A DNA stretch of 64,000 bases from Bacteriovoracaceae bacterium (GCA_016786485.1 JAEUWD010000054.1:1-64000), one strand, 5' to 3'. Numbered from the stretch's first letter, positions 34,889 to 44,259 are shown. The notes: generated from the sequence alone by a model not told the origin. Program-made: numbers and translations.

Positions 34889-36322
34889 GTGAGAATATTA
34901 TTTTTTACTACCGTCATTTTACTTTTCTTTTCCAGCACTTCGAACGCTAAGACACATTGTTTATTTGTGGTCGGTGACGGCAGTTTCTTTAAGCCTCAAG
35001 TCCCACCTCGCTACATCAATGGCATAAAAAATATTGATCAAAGCTGGGGACAAAATTGTGCAAAAAAAACCTATCTGATTTCGATGGGCAAAAACAGCAT
35101 GATCTATAATGAAAGAAAAAATACCTATCAAAAAATTGAGGGCATTCCGATTGATGGCGCTGCCTCAACTAAAAATATCATTCATGCCCTTAAAAAATCT
35201 ATTTCAGAACTTGAGGAAGGTGATGAAATCAAAGCCTACTTTCATGATCATGGCAGTCGAACAGGATTCAAGACAGTGGATGGCGTATTACAACCTGATC
35301 TGTTGGAAAAAATTGTCATGGATATGACTCAAAAAAAAATAAAATTCAAATCAATCTTCAATCATTGCTTCTCGGGAAAGATGAATGCTGCTGTATACGA
35401 TAATGCCAGTGTCGGTGGATGCTCTATTTCATCCGCTAATAACAATCCTAGCTTTTCCGTAAATGAAATGTCGGGAAATAAAAACCAAAAAACTTTCACT
35501 CAAGTTGTCAGTAAGAATCATGAGAATATATCAAATGGCGATTATATCAATATACTCATGCGTTCCTCAGATCGATTTTTGTTAGACTACGGGACGACAC
35601 CGATATCTGCTTTCACACCATATATAGTCGGTGATGACACTTTTAAATGTAATATTAATTCAATAGCGGGTTATTTACCTTTTGAAGACGAGTATCACGC
35701 TTTGGCCAGAGTTGGACTTAATGCCTATTATCAAAACCTTTATTATAATTTAAAAAGAATGGAACTACTGTATGAAAAGCATCTCAACCAAGAAAAAAAA
35801 CAAAGAAACCTGACAAAAAATAAAAAGTTATCTCAGGGTTACGTTGTTCAGTGTGCTCAAGAACTGTATGCTTACATGAATCAACTTCTCGAGCTTAAAC
35901 AGCTTGAGCCCGAAAATGTGGCGACATTTAGTCGTCGAGACGAGCTCTACTCGAAACTGGGAAAGTGCCAGAAAATCCAAAACGACAATAAGGTCTGTGA
36001 AGGTTATGAGGAATATTTAAATATCACGAGGAAAATTGAGAATATGAGAGTTAAGCTTCACAAAGAAGTCCTACTCAAAAATACTCCGGTAGATATAAAT
36101 TGCTTTCGACCTGATCCAACGAAATTATGGAGCGTAAAAAATGCTCTTGATGAATTAAACAGCATGTCTAGCTCGATAACAAGAATAGAAAATATCATCG
36201 ATAAAAGAAATCATTACATCGAAATGAGTAACAGTCTTATGGCCATGATAAAAAATAATGACCATAAAGCATTAGATACATTAAAGGGATTACTACTTTG
36301 CGAAGAAGAAACAATTTTCTAA
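34889..36322 (+). CDS. Secreted caspase-like (clan CD) cysteine protease
   Basis: 477 aa from a GTG start; the signal peptide (1-20, SSTSNA) fixes the start region. The N-terminal 200 residues show a caspase-hemoglobinase layout: LFVVGDG strand, then catalytic His121 in YFHDHGSRTG and Cys160 in FNHCFSGK, the His-Gly/Cys dyad of clan CD. Residues about 270-470 are helical and charged with several Cys, with no recognised domain. Possible roles are processing of surface proteins or attack on prey. The next gene starts inside its 3' end, so both are likely co-expressed. Confidence 0.78.
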   Translation: MRILFFTTVILLFFSSTSNAKTHCLFVVGDGSFFKPQVPPRYINGIKNIDQSWGQNCAKKTYLISMGKNSMIYNERKNTYQKIEGIPIDGAASTKNIIHALKKSISELEEGDEIKAYFHDHGSRTGFKTVDGVLQPDLLEKIVMDMTQKKIKFKSIFNHCFSGKMNAAVYDNASVGGCSISSANNNPSFSVNEMSGNKNQKTFTQVVSKNHENISNGDYINILMRSSDRFLLDYGTTPISAFTPYIVGDDTFKCNINSIAGYLPFEDEYHALARVGLNAYYQNLYYNLKRMELLYEKHLNQEKKQRNLTKNKKLSQGYVVQCAQELYAYMNQLLELKQLEPENVATFSRRDELYSKLGKCQKIQNDNKVCEGYEEYLNITRKIENMRVKLHKEVLLKNTPVDINCFRPDPTKLWSVKNALDELNSMSSSITRIENIIDKRNHYIEMSNSLMAMIKNNDHKALDTLKGLLLCEEETIF

Positions 36323-36624
36323 ATTTATTTCTCATGATTCTTTTTACTTTTGCTTATGCTCAAGCAAACGAGCAGCGGCGTTATAACTTAGGTGAATCAA
36401 TTATAGTCGAAGGTCGCTTTGACTCAACCACAGTCCCTCATCGCCTGGTAGTTGATGAAAATACCGATAACCAAGAATATGTTTTTTTAAAAAATGTTAA
36501 GCCGCGAGATGTGACTCTTTATCATAATCTTTTAGTGATCATCAAAGGTAGAGTGGTTGAAGGTCAATATCAGTATCATATTGATGTGAATGAAATTAAG
36601 ATCAAAAAAGATCCACCCCTTTGA
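36298..36624 (+). CDS. Small secreted protein overlapping the protease gene
   Basis: 108 aa from a TTG start, overlapping the protease gene by 25 nt in another frame. Signal peptide (AYAQAN) followed by about 85 residues of predicted beta strands (ESIIVEGRFDST, NLLVIIKGRVVEGQYQYHIDVNEIKI), consistent with a small OB-like barrel. Tight overlap suggests a functional partner of the protease, such as an inhibitor or binding subunit. No family recognised. Confidence 0.6.
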   Translation: MRRRNNFLNLFLMILFTFAYAQANEQRRYNLGESIIVEGRFDSTTVPHRLVVDENTDNQEYVFLKNVKPRDVTLYHNLLVIIKGRVVEGQYQYHIDVNEIKIKKDPPL

Positions 36625-36663
36625 CATCAGTCACAGAGCTGCGCAGATAATTTTTCATCAAAT

Positions 36664-38268
36664 TTAACGATTTGGATACAAAGTATCTGCGAAAAGTTCA
36701 CCCGATTTCCCAATAACGCTAAAAGATTCTGGGATAGGATATTCGGTTGTGGCCGTGAGCTTAGGATCGTTCCAGCGATTAATCGACAAATAAATATCAT
36801 CATTTTGAGAAAGGATATTTACGCGTTTATAACCATCCATAACTGATTCCATATTTAACGTCTGACTTACGTAGTGTTGCCAAAGCTCATTGGTAATAGC
36901 AGATTTCATTTCAAAGCCAGAGCACAGAACAACAACATCATATAGCTCTGGACCATATTGGCCTGCCACATGTCCAGGCATAAGCAGCCCATCATCTCCC
37001 AGCATCACATCCCTAATTTTGGTCTTCGCAAAATATAATTGTTTTGGCGCACCCTCAACTTCTCCTCTTAAACGAGCAAAGTCGAGAATCTCATAACGTT
37101 TTTTAATCCACTCTCTAAAAGGTGGATGTTCGCTTTTTCCTGTTTGGGCCTTGATTAAATAATCATTAAAATCTTTTACCTGCCAGTTATCATAAACAAC
37201 GACTCTTAAACCTTCAGGAATTTTATCTATGCCATAATGCTCATGCACTTTAGTAGTGATGGCCTCAATCACCGTCATCCCTTCATGCCCTAGTCCTGCA
37301 ATCGCAATCGACTTATCTTTTAAAAATTCATTCAGCTCTTCCCGTGGCATCGCATAGATTTTCTTTAAAAAAGTATTTCCATCTAATAAATCACCGACCG
37401 CTAGCTTCGGCCGAGCTTGAGACTGACGTAATAATAATTTCGTTCCTTCTGGAAAATAGGGAGAATAACTTCGAACACCAGTTCCTGGAGTATAGACAAT
37501 TTTTTTGGTTAAAAAATGAAAGTTCGATTCCTCGTTTTGAATTTTTAGTTGATAAGGTGCAACCCAAGGATATTGAGGTTTCTTTAACCCCACCACTTCT
37601 GACTGGAAAAGAATCGGCACATTCAAATAACGATAGTTAAGTGCGGTTATAACACCCACGTCGTGAGAGTAAGGGTAGGCATCGTTTTTTATGGTATCAG
37701 AAATTTGAAACAATAAACTTGCGGTATAATTCACATCTCGCTTTTCGCTATCAAAGAAAACCGAGTTAAGGCGAAAGTGTCTGCCATAAAAAGGTGATGC
37801 CACAATCTCACCTTGTTCAACCACCAGCACTTCGTTTTGATAACTAACTTTTTCTTTAAAGACTTTATCGCCCCATTTGTTTTTTAAACGAGCGAGAGTT
37901 GCTAGGTTTTTATATCCAGCTCCCACAAAAGTGGTGTGGTAAGGAATATGACCCTCTCTGAGTATTTTCTCTTTCACCGCATGTGACTTAAGCAATAAAT
38001 CCGCTGTCGCCCAAGCACCAAGTTTTTCAGTGAGCTTTGAATCCTTCAATAGCGGCACGATGATTGAGCGAAGTTCTTCAGCCGAAACATTATCAAATAA
38101 ATAAGTTAATAAATCCCCCGCTATCTTCTCGCCTGCTTTTCCACCACTAAGATACGTTTTTAAAAGTGTAGTCTCAGGCTTCTCTTGGAGATACTCATCA
38201 CAAGCTGAAGCTAGAAAAGGGATAAAAGCGTATGTACTTAAGACAAAAAATAGGATGATTTTTTTCAT
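36664..38268 (-). CDS. Exported FAD/NAD(P)-binding oxidoreductase-like protein
   Basis: 534 aa. Sec-type signal peptide (1-22, LASAC). After about 90 helical residues comes a dinucleotide-binding motif FVGAGYKNLATLA (residues about 115-127). A second Rossmann-like motif IAIAGLGHEGMTVIEA is near 320, and a VVLCSGFEMKSA stretch is typical of flavoprotein monooxygenase/NAD(P)-binding halves. Two Rossmann units in this order resemble ornithine/lysine N-monooxygenase-type enzymes. Export without a twin-Arg signal is unusual for a flavoprotein. Enzyme class is tentative. Confidence 0.6.
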   Translation of the reverse strand: MKKIILFFVLSTYAFIPFLASACDEYLQEKPETTLLKTYLSGGKAGEKIAGDLLTYLFDNVSAEELRSIIVPLLKDSKLTEKLGAWATADLLLKSHAVKEKILREGHIPYHTTFVGAGYKNLATLARLKNKWGDKVFKEKVSYQNEVLVVEQGEIVASPFYGRHFRLNSVFFDSEKRDVNYTASLLFQISDTIKNDAYPYSHDVGVITALNYRYLNVPILFQSEVVGLKKPQYPWVAPYQLKIQNEESNFHFLTKKIVYTPGTGVRSYSPYFPEGTKLLLRQSQARPKLAVGDLLDGNTFLKKIYAMPREELNEFLKDKSIAIAGLGHEGMTVIEAITTKVHEHYGIDKIPEGLRVVVYDNWQVKDFNDYLIKAQTGKSEHPPFREWIKKRYEILDFARLRGEVEGAPKQLYFAKTKIRDVMLGDDGLLMPGHVAGQYGPELYDVVVLCSGFEMKSAITNELWQHYVSQTLNMESVMDGYKRVNILSQNDDIYLSINRWNDPKLTATTEYPIPESFSVIGKSGELFADTLYPNR

Positions 38269-38478
38269 GAGCAGTAGCTAACATGAGAGTTTTCAAGCGT
38301 CTAGTTGCAAACAATCGTTGCTATCAATAAATTCTCTTTCGATGGAAATCCAGCAACTTAACCATCATGATATCGAACTTAACATATAATATACCTAAGG
38401 ATTTTTCTGCTTGTTACGATGAAAAATAATAACACATAAAAGCTGCACGTTTGTTGAAGTTAAAATTTGGAGGATGAC

Positions 38479-41337
38479 GTGAAAAAATTAAACCTAGTAC
38501 ATATGGTATTGTTTCTATTTCTATTGGCCTTAAATTCTGCCTTTGCTGACGAACTTATTAGTCTCAATAAACCAGCGACATCTTCAAGTAACTATGGACC
38601 CGATTATAAGCCAATGGTTGCAACTGACGGAATTATCGAACTTAATCAGTATTATACTTGGTGGGCCTCAGCTTATGGCTCTGGCGAGTACATCGATGTT
38701 GATTTACAGGCCGTAAAAAACATTTCTCGCATTAAACTCTATTTAGGTAAACCCCTTGGTCAGGATCCAAGTGCCGCCACCGTTGCAAAAAGTTTCGTAC
38801 TCGAAGCTTTTCAAAATAATCAGTGGATGAATATTGCAACCGTAACTAATAATACTCTTCGTGATCGTGAATTTTCATTTCAAAATGTTGAAGCTTCAAA
38901 AATTCGCTTCAAGTGTACCTATGCGGATTTCTGTCGTATCAGAGAACTTGAAATTTATGCTAACACAGAAATTCCAAATGTTCTTCCAACTGCTAGCGCA
39001 GGTGTCGATAAGGAAATAACCCTTCCATCTAATTTATTAGTGCTTAATGGAAGTGGAACTGATTCTGACGGCACAATTGTGAGTTATGCTTGGAGCAAAG
39101 TGAGTGGACCAAGTGCTGCACTTGCTAATGCTAATACCGCCAATTTATCGCTTAGTAATTTAGTCGAAGGCCTATACGTCTTCAGACTTACAGTCACTGA
39201 TAATAGAGCTGGCACTGCGAGCGACGATATTACTGTCGTGGTAAAACCTGAGCCGGTAGTGGCAGTGGAACAACTGGTTTCACTTAATAAGCCTGTGACG
39301 GCTTCAAGCGTTTACGGTGCTCAATACCTACCATCAGTTGCAACTGATGGAGTGATTGAACTTAATCAATACTATACTTGGTGGGCCTCAGCTTATGGTA
39401 CTGGCGAGTACATCGATGTTGATTTACAAGCGGTGAAAAATATTTCTCGTATTAAAGTCTATTTAGGTAAACCTCTTGGTCAGGATCCAAGTGCCACCAC
39501 GGTTTCAAAAAATTTCGTGCTGGAAGCTTTCAATAATAATCAGTGGGTTAATATCGCGACAGCGACTAATAACACCATTCGTGATCGTGAGTTCTTATTT
39601 CAAAACGTTCAAGCTTCAAAAATTCGTTTCAAATGTACGACAGCTGAATTCTGCCGTATTCGCGAACTTGAAGTTTACGCCCTTGAAGGCGATGTAACTC
39701 CAGTTCCAAATGTGGCACCAATCGCGAACGCTGGGGCGGACAGAACAATTACTCTTCCAACGAACTCACTCGTTATTAACGGTAGTGCGTCCGATTCAGA
39801 TGGCACTATTGCGAGCTACGCATGGATAAAAGTGTCAGGTGGAAGTGCGACACTTGCAAACGCCAATACAGCTAATCTTTCTTTAAGCAATTTAGTGCAA
39901 GGTTCATATGTTTTCAGACTTACAGTAACTGATAATAAAGCTGCCGTTGCGAGCGACGACGTGAGCGTTGTGGTTAACGCTGCTCCAAACGTGGCTCCAG
40001 TTGCCAATGCTGGCGCTGACAGATCAATTACTCTTCCAACGAACTCAATCGTGATTAACGGAAGTGCGTCTGATGCTGATGGTTCAATTGCGAGCTATGC
40101 TTGGATTAAAGTTTCAGGTAGTACCGCTACACTTGCGAACGCAAATACTGCAAACTTATCTCTTAGCGCTTTAGTTCAGGGTTCATACGTTTTCAGATTA
40201 ACTGTGGTTGATAACAGTGGAGCTTCGTCGAGTGACGATGTATCTGTCACGGTTAATCCAGTTGTCACCAACCCAACTTTCCCTGATGGGGTCATTGCGG
40301 ATTTCCAAGCTGGTCACTTCAATAGTCCAAGTGGAAAATCTATCGACTATAGATTCTGGGTTCCAGATAATTATGACCCTGCGGTGAAATATCCCATTTT
40401 CATCTTCCTTCACGGTGCTGGTGAAAACTCTTGGTCAGTCGACGCAGCTGATCACAATATCAAAAACCTAGAAAAAGGTTTCTTCGCTCATGGACCAAAC
40501 GTTTTTGTCAGTGGTGCAAATCGTAGTAAACACCCTACTTTCGTTTTAGTACCACAATTTGGAATTTACTCAGAAGATGACAACTCGATCATCACCATGG
40601 AAGCGATTGAAGATTTCATGATTGATTACAATATCGATCCTGATCGAATCTACGTCAGCGGTCTTTCTCAAGGTGGTGGTTTAACTCACAATATGATGGT
40701 TAAACACTATAACAAACTTGCAGCGGCGGCGCCAATGTCAGGCTGGATGTCGAGCAACACGATCGGATACCAAAACATGGCCACTTGGTTATTCCACGCT
40801 GAAAACGACACGAAAGTGGGAATTAACGGTAGTATCGCCGTTTTTGATAGAATGAACTCGAATGGTGGTAAACCCATTTTCACCCGTTATGCAACTGGCG
40901 GTCACTCTTCGACGGTTTGGAAAGCCTCTTATAACAATCCCTACTTTGTTGATTGGATGATGAAGCAACGTCGAGGTCAGAGACCTATTGATGTTCCAGT
41001 GAATTGTAATATCACTGAACCACAACTGGTGGATAATAAAGCTACTGTCTACATGACTGCTGTGACAGTTGTAGGTAACGCCTCACTTAACGCTGCTTAT
41101 ACGACTAACCCAGGGCTCACAAATCCGATTTGGTTTAATGATCGAATCTATGGAACTACAGGAAGCCCTCAAAGTCCTGCAGTAGGAGCCGGGACTACAG
41201 CTTTCACTGCTCAGCCTCAAATCTTTAGTTATGCTAATAACATTACTATAATGTGCCGAGGCGCCACGCACTCTAGTATCGGTGGTACAACTTGGTACCC
41301 AACTGCTGGTGGTCGATTCTTGTTAGATAAAAGATAA
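38479..41337 (+). CDS. Secreted multidomain esterase: 2 x F5/8C (discoidin), 3 x PKD, CE1-like hydrolase
   Basis: 952 aa from a GTG start with GGAGG 5 nt upstream. Signal peptide (NSAFADE). Discoidin-type domains at about 22-160 and 262-400 are near-copies. PKD domains lie at about 165-260, 410-500 and 505-595 (ASDSDGTIASYAW type). The alpha/beta hydrolase of PHB-depolymerase/feruloyl-esterase type spans about 610-850, with FIFLHGAGENS, nucleophile Ser730 in GLSQGG, FHAENDT and GGHSS for the His. The C-terminal 100 residues contain two Cys. F5/8C and PKD modules bind glycans or surfaces, so this is probably a targeted esterase on prey or polymer surfaces. Confidence 0.87.
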   Translation: MKKLNLVHMVLFLFLLALNSAFADELISLNKPATSSSNYGPDYKPMVATDGIIELNQYYTWWASAYGSGEYIDVDLQAVKNISRIKLYLGKPLGQDPSAATVAKSFVLEAFQNNQWMNIATVTNNTLRDREFSFQNVEASKIRFKCTYADFCRIRELEIYANTEIPNVLPTASAGVDKEITLPSNLLVLNGSGTDSDGTIVSYAWSKVSGPSAALANANTANLSLSNLVEGLYVFRLTVTDNRAGTASDDITVVVKPEPVVAVEQLVSLNKPVTASSVYGAQYLPSVATDGVIELNQYYTWWASAYGTGEYIDVDLQAVKNISRIKVYLGKPLGQDPSATTVSKNFVLEAFNNNQWVNIATATNNTIRDREFLFQNVQASKIRFKCTTAEFCRIRELEVYALEGDVTPVPNVAPIANAGADRTITLPTNSLVINGSASDSDGTIASYAWIKVSGGSATLANANTANLSLSNLVQGSYVFRLTVTDNKAAVASDDVSVVVNAAPNVAPVANAGADRSITLPTNSIVINGSASDADGSIASYAWIKVSGSTATLANANTANLSLSALVQGSYVFRLTVVDNSGASSSDDVSVTVNPVVTNPTFPDGVIADFQAGHFNSPSGKSIDYRFWVPDNYDPAVKYPIFIFLHGAGENSWSVDAADHNIKNLEKGFFAHGPNVFVSGANRSKHPTFVLVPQFGIYSEDDNSIITMEAIEDFMIDYNIDPDRIYVSGLSQGGGLTHNMMVKHYNKLAAAAPMSGWMSSNTIGYQNMATWLFHAENDTKVGINGSIAVFDRMNSNGGKPIFTRYATGGHSSTVWKASYNNPYFVDWMMKQRRGQRPIDVPVNCNITEPQLVDNKATVYMTAVTVVGNASLNAAYTTNPGLTNPIWFNDRIYGTTGSPQSPAVGAGTTAFTAQPQIFSYANNITIMCRGATHSSIGGTTWYPTAGGRFLLDKR
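38589..39680 (+). repeat. Intragenic direct duplication of the discoidin-coding segment
   Basis: The segment around 38589-38960 recurs at about 39309-39680 with an offset of exactly 720 nt (240 codons), including long identical stretches around 38653-38705 and 39373-39425. A further 279-nt periodicity links the PKD copies at 39748 and 40027. Confidence 0.75.
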
Positions 41338-42150
41338 TTATTCAGTAAAAAAAGTTAGGATATCTGAGCGATTTTGGATCTTGGCCGCTTCCACGGCCTT
41401 GATTCGAAATTGCTCATTATGTTTTTTGGCATGCTTTGCAATTTCATAAGCAATCGAAAAATCTCCGCGTTTCATTGTGTTTTGTTCAAATAACAAATCT
41501 AATATGAATTGATGAATCTCAGCATTTTGAGAACCAAATGCCAGCGCTGAAAGAGCACGGCCATAATTTTTTTCGACCATGAAATAATCTTCAAGGGACT
41601 GAAGCAAAAAAGCTGGCCCGAACATCAGACGTTCAAAATCATTTAAGACAACTGACGCTGGCAAAGTTATTTCTGAACCATTCAAAGCTTCAAACTTAAC
41701 CGCGGTATAAGTAAGATCAATTCCAAGTTCAGTCAAAATTTTTAAAATGGTCAAAATACTTTTACTATTTGGTTTAAAATGGCCCGATGAATTTGAAAGA
41801 TAAAGAAGGACTCCATCAAGGACACGTATCTCACCCGCAAAAATGACCGGCGTCTCTTTTCCAAAAAAATTATCATGATGGAAATAACCGGCGCGACCTG
41901 GAAGTGAGTAGAATTTTTTATCAACATCTACTACCAAAATAAAACCAGGAATATAATTGGTCGTAAGCTCTTCCCCTTTCTGAAAAATCAGACCATCTTC
42001 AAAAGATAGCAGAGCTTCAGCGCGCTTTTGTGCTGAAATGTTCACACCATTGGGATACACACCTTCGAGTGAAAAAAAGAGATCACAGGACGCCTGAGTG
42101 TGGCTCACAAGTGCGAGCAAAATAAAGAGAAAACCTATCCAAAATTTCAT
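41338..42150 (-). CDS. Secreted protein of unknown function
   Basis: 270 aa. Signal peptide (SHTQAS). N-terminal half mostly beta (GFILVVDVDKKFYSLPGRAGYFHHDNFFG), C-terminal half helical (FGSQNAEIHQFILDLLFEQN). No recognised motif. The stop abuts the stop of the convergent esterase gene with no spacer. No ribosome site is evident upstream. Confidence 0.6.
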   Translation of the reverse strand: MKFWIGFLFILLALVSHTQASCDLFFSLEGVYPNGVNISAQKRAEALLSFEDGLIFQKGEELTTNYIPGFILVVDVDKKFYSLPGRAGYFHHDNFFGKETPVIFAGEIRVLDGVLLYLSNSSGHFKPNSKSILTILKILTELGIDLTYTAVKFEALNGSEITLPASVVLNDFERLMFGPAFLLQSLEDYFMVEKNYGRALSALAFGSQNAEIHQFILDLLFEQNTMKRGDFSIAYEIAKHAKKHNEQFRIKAVEAAKIQNRSDILTFFTE

Positions 42151-42279
42151 GTTTGTTGAAATAACACATTAAGTCATAAGTGTCTAGTTACTATCAAGAA
42201 TCATTGTAAAAACAAATATTTAGGGGCTAGAGAGATCTTCCTATACCCCTATCGAAAATTGATACTATTAAATACGCCC

Positions 42280-42311
42280 TTGACTCCGTACTATGGTACG
42301 GGGTGTATAAT
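42280..42311 (+). promoter_or_regulatory. MerR-type promoter/operator
   Basis: -35 TTGACT (42280-42285) and -10 TATAAT (42306-42311) are separated by 20 nt, longer than the normal 17. Between them lies CCGTAC-TATG-GTACGG (42286-42301), the same half-sites as the mercury-resistance mer operator. MerR proteins untwist such over-spaced promoters when metal binds. Confidence 0.85.
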
Positions 42312-42328
42312 CTATTTATGGAGGGCCT

Positions 42329-42745
42329 ATGGAAGCCATGACAATTGGTAAATTAGCAGAACTTGCAGGTGTTGGAGTCGAGACAGTTCGATTTTATCAG
42401 CGCAAGAAACTTTTAAGAGAGCCAAAGGCAACCGGTGCGTTCAGAACCTATAATGCAGATGATGCTCAAAGAATCACTTTCATAAAAAAAGCTCAAGAGC
42501 TTGGCTTCACCTTGAGTGAGGTAAAAGAACTTTTAGAACTGAATACAAAACCAAGGGCCACTTGTGGAACAGTAAAGAGCAAGACTCTGGCCAAAATTGA
42601 AGAAATTAAGACCAAAATCGCAGACCTTGAACGAATGAAATCTAGCCTTGAGAAGTTGGCCTGTGCTTGTGATGCAAGCCAGGACTCCATAAAGCAGTAT
42701 AAAGTTCAAGAGTGTTTTGATTACGGTCTTGGTTGCAAATGTTAA
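42329..42745 (+). CDS. MerR-family metal-responsive regulator (Hg-MerR-like)
   Basis: 138 aa. N-terminal wHTH TIGKLAELAGVGVETVRFYQ followed by RKKLLREP, very close to mercury MerR. A long dimer helix follows, with Cys79, Cys112, Cys114 and Cys129 near the positions of the MerR mercury ligands (82, 117, 126), plus Cys136 and Cys138 at the tail. GGAGG precedes the start. It is the first gene of an arsenic operon and has a mer-type operator. Whether it senses Hg, As or another thiophilic metal cannot be decided from sequence. Confidence 0.88.
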   Translation: MEAMTIGKLAELAGVGVETVRFYQRKKLLREPKATGAFRTYNADDAQRITFIKKAQELGFTLSEVKELLELNTKPRATCGTVKSKTLAKIEEIKTKIADLERMKSSLEKLACACDASQDSIKQYKVQECFDYGLGCKC

Positions 42746-42758
42746 TATAGGAGGAATT

Positions 42759-43157
42759 ATGAAAAGATTTCACATTCACGTCGGTGTTAAAGATTTAAAA
42801 ACTTCGGTTGAATTTTATTCAACTCTCTTTGGTGAACGGCCAACAAAAATTAAAGATGATTATGCTAAGTGGATGCTTGAAGATCCAAAAGTAAATTTTG
42901 CGATTTCAACAAGAGTAAGCACGGATGGAGTTGATCATCTAGGGATTCAGGTTGATGAAGCTCAAGAGCTGAACCAAATCTCTGAGCGTCTCAAGAAAGC
43001 TGATCTCGGAGTTTATGGCGAGGGTGAGACAACTTGTTGTTACGCTGAATCCAGCAAGGCATGGGTAAAAGACCCTTCAGGTATTGCTTGGGAAACCTAT
43101 CATACAATGGCAGATGCAGAAGTGTTTAGCGAAAAGCCAAAAAAAAGTTGTTGCTAA
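42759..43157 (+). CDS. arsI: ArsI-like glyoxalase-fold protein (C-As lyase / CadI family)
   Basis: 132 aa from the ATG at 42759, with AGGAGG 5 nt upstream. Vicinal-oxygen-chelate fold: metal ligands His6 or His8 (FHIHVGV), His60 (VDHLGI) and Glu112 (WETYH). The vicinal pair Cys93-Cys94 in GETTCCYAE is the arsenic-binding site that defines ArsI, which cleaves the carbon-arsenic bond of trivalent organoarsenicals. The tail ends KKSCC. Overlaps the start of arsC by one base. Confidence 0.85.
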   Translation: MKRFHIHVGVKDLKTSVEFYSTLFGERPTKIKDDYAKWMLEDPKVNFAISTRVSTDGVDHLGIQVDEAQELNQISERLKKADLGVYGEGETTCCYAESSKAWVKDPSGIAWETYHTMADAEVFSEKPKKSCC

Positions 43158-43582
43158 TGAAAAGGATTCTTTTTCTTTGTACAGGTAATTCATGTCGTTC
43201 TCAGATGGCAGAAGGATGGTGTCGTCATTTTTGGGGTAACAAATACGATTGCTATTCAGCAGGCACGCAAAAACATGGGATGAATGCACGAGCTGTGCAA
43301 TCAATGAAAACAGCTGGTGTGGACATCTCTGCTCACTATTCAAAAACTACTGATGAATTACCTAAAGAAAAATTTGATTTCATCGTGACAGTCTGTGATG
43401 CGGCCAAAGAGGCCTGTCCTTATTTCCCTGGAGGAAAAATTGTTCATGTAGGATTTCAAGACCCACCTCGATTAACCAAAGATATGACTGATGAAATTGA
43501 GATAATGAAAGTTTATAATCGAGTTCGAGATGAGATCAAAGATGCCATTCAAAAACTTCCAGAGACACTTGGAGATGCTTAA
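43157..43582 (+). CDS. arsC: Thioredoxin-coupled arsenate reductase
   Basis: 141 aa from the ATG at 43157, which overlaps the preceding stop (TAATG). LMW-phosphatase fold: P-loop Cys8-TGNSC-Arg14, then the redox pair VTVCDAAKEACPYFPG, matching the Cys82/Cys89 relay of S. aureus-type ArsC. Reduces arsenate to arsenite, using thioredoxin to reset. An AAAAAAG tract is the only upstream ribosome-like site. Confidence 0.92.
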   Translation: MKRILFLCTGNSCRSQMAEGWCRHFWGNKYDCYSAGTQKHGMNARAVQSMKTAGVDISAHYSKTTDELPKEKFDFIVTVCDAAKEACPYFPGGKIVHVGFQDPPRLTKDMTDEIEIMKVYNRVRDEIKDAIQKLPETLGDA

Positions 43583-44229
43583 TGAAGATTAAATTTTTAT
43601 CTGAACTTTTTGGAACCACCTTTTTGCTCATGATTGTGGTGGGTTCTGGAATTATGGGTGAGAATTTGGCCAACGGGAATGAAGCGGTTGCGCTACTGGC
43701 AAACTCTCTTGCCACTGGCTTCGGTTTGTTTGTTCTGATTCAAAGTCTTGGCTCTCTTTCGGGAGCACATTTCAATCCAGTAGTCAGTTTTGTAGAAATG
43801 CTCTGGGGAAGACTCAAGAAGAAAGAGCTGGCCATTTACTGGTCTGCTCAGTTCCTTGGGGCCATTCTAGGAGTTCTTATCGCTCATTTAATGTTTGGGC
43901 AGGAACTGTTTCAAATATCACTTAAAAACAGAAATGAATTCCATTTAGGCATTTCAGAGGTGGTAGCAACCTTCGGCCTTATTTCAACTATTGCACTTGC
44001 AGGAAGAAAGCACGTTGAGTTTGCGCCGATGGCGATTGCTTCCTACATCACATCGGCTTATTGGTTCACATCATCAACGTCGTTTGCAAACCCAGCGGTT
44101 TCAATTGCCAGAATGTTTACAAATACGTTCTGCGGTATTGCACCAAGTGGTCTGATTATGTTCATAACAGCACAGTTTGTTGGTGCAATTCTCAGCTTCT
44201 ATCTTCTGCGAAAATTACCGACTAGGTAA
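43582..44229 (+). CDS. aqpS: Aquaporin/glyceroporin (AqpS-like arsenite channel)
   Basis: 215 aa with six membrane spans. The two pore loops are GAHFNPVVSF (NPV instead of NPA) and SFANPAVSIAR. Starts at the last base of the arsC stop (TAATG). In Sinorhizobium an AqpS replaces ArsB in the ars operon and lets arsenite leak out down its gradient. The same pairing with ArsC here, and the absence of ArsB or Acr3, support this role. Confidence 0.87.
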   Translation: MKIKFLSELFGTTFLLMIVVGSGIMGENLANGNEAVALLANSLATGFGLFVLIQSLGSLSGAHFNPVVSFVEMLWGRLKKKELAIYWSAQFLGAILGVLIAHLMFGQELFQISLKNRNEFHLGISEVVATFGLISTIALAGRKHVEFAPMAIASYITSAYWFTSSTSFANPAVSIARMFTNTFCGIAPSGLIMFITAQFVGAILSFYLLRKLPTR

Positions 44230-44259
44230 TTCATGGACAGAAGAAGATCCTTAATGCTG

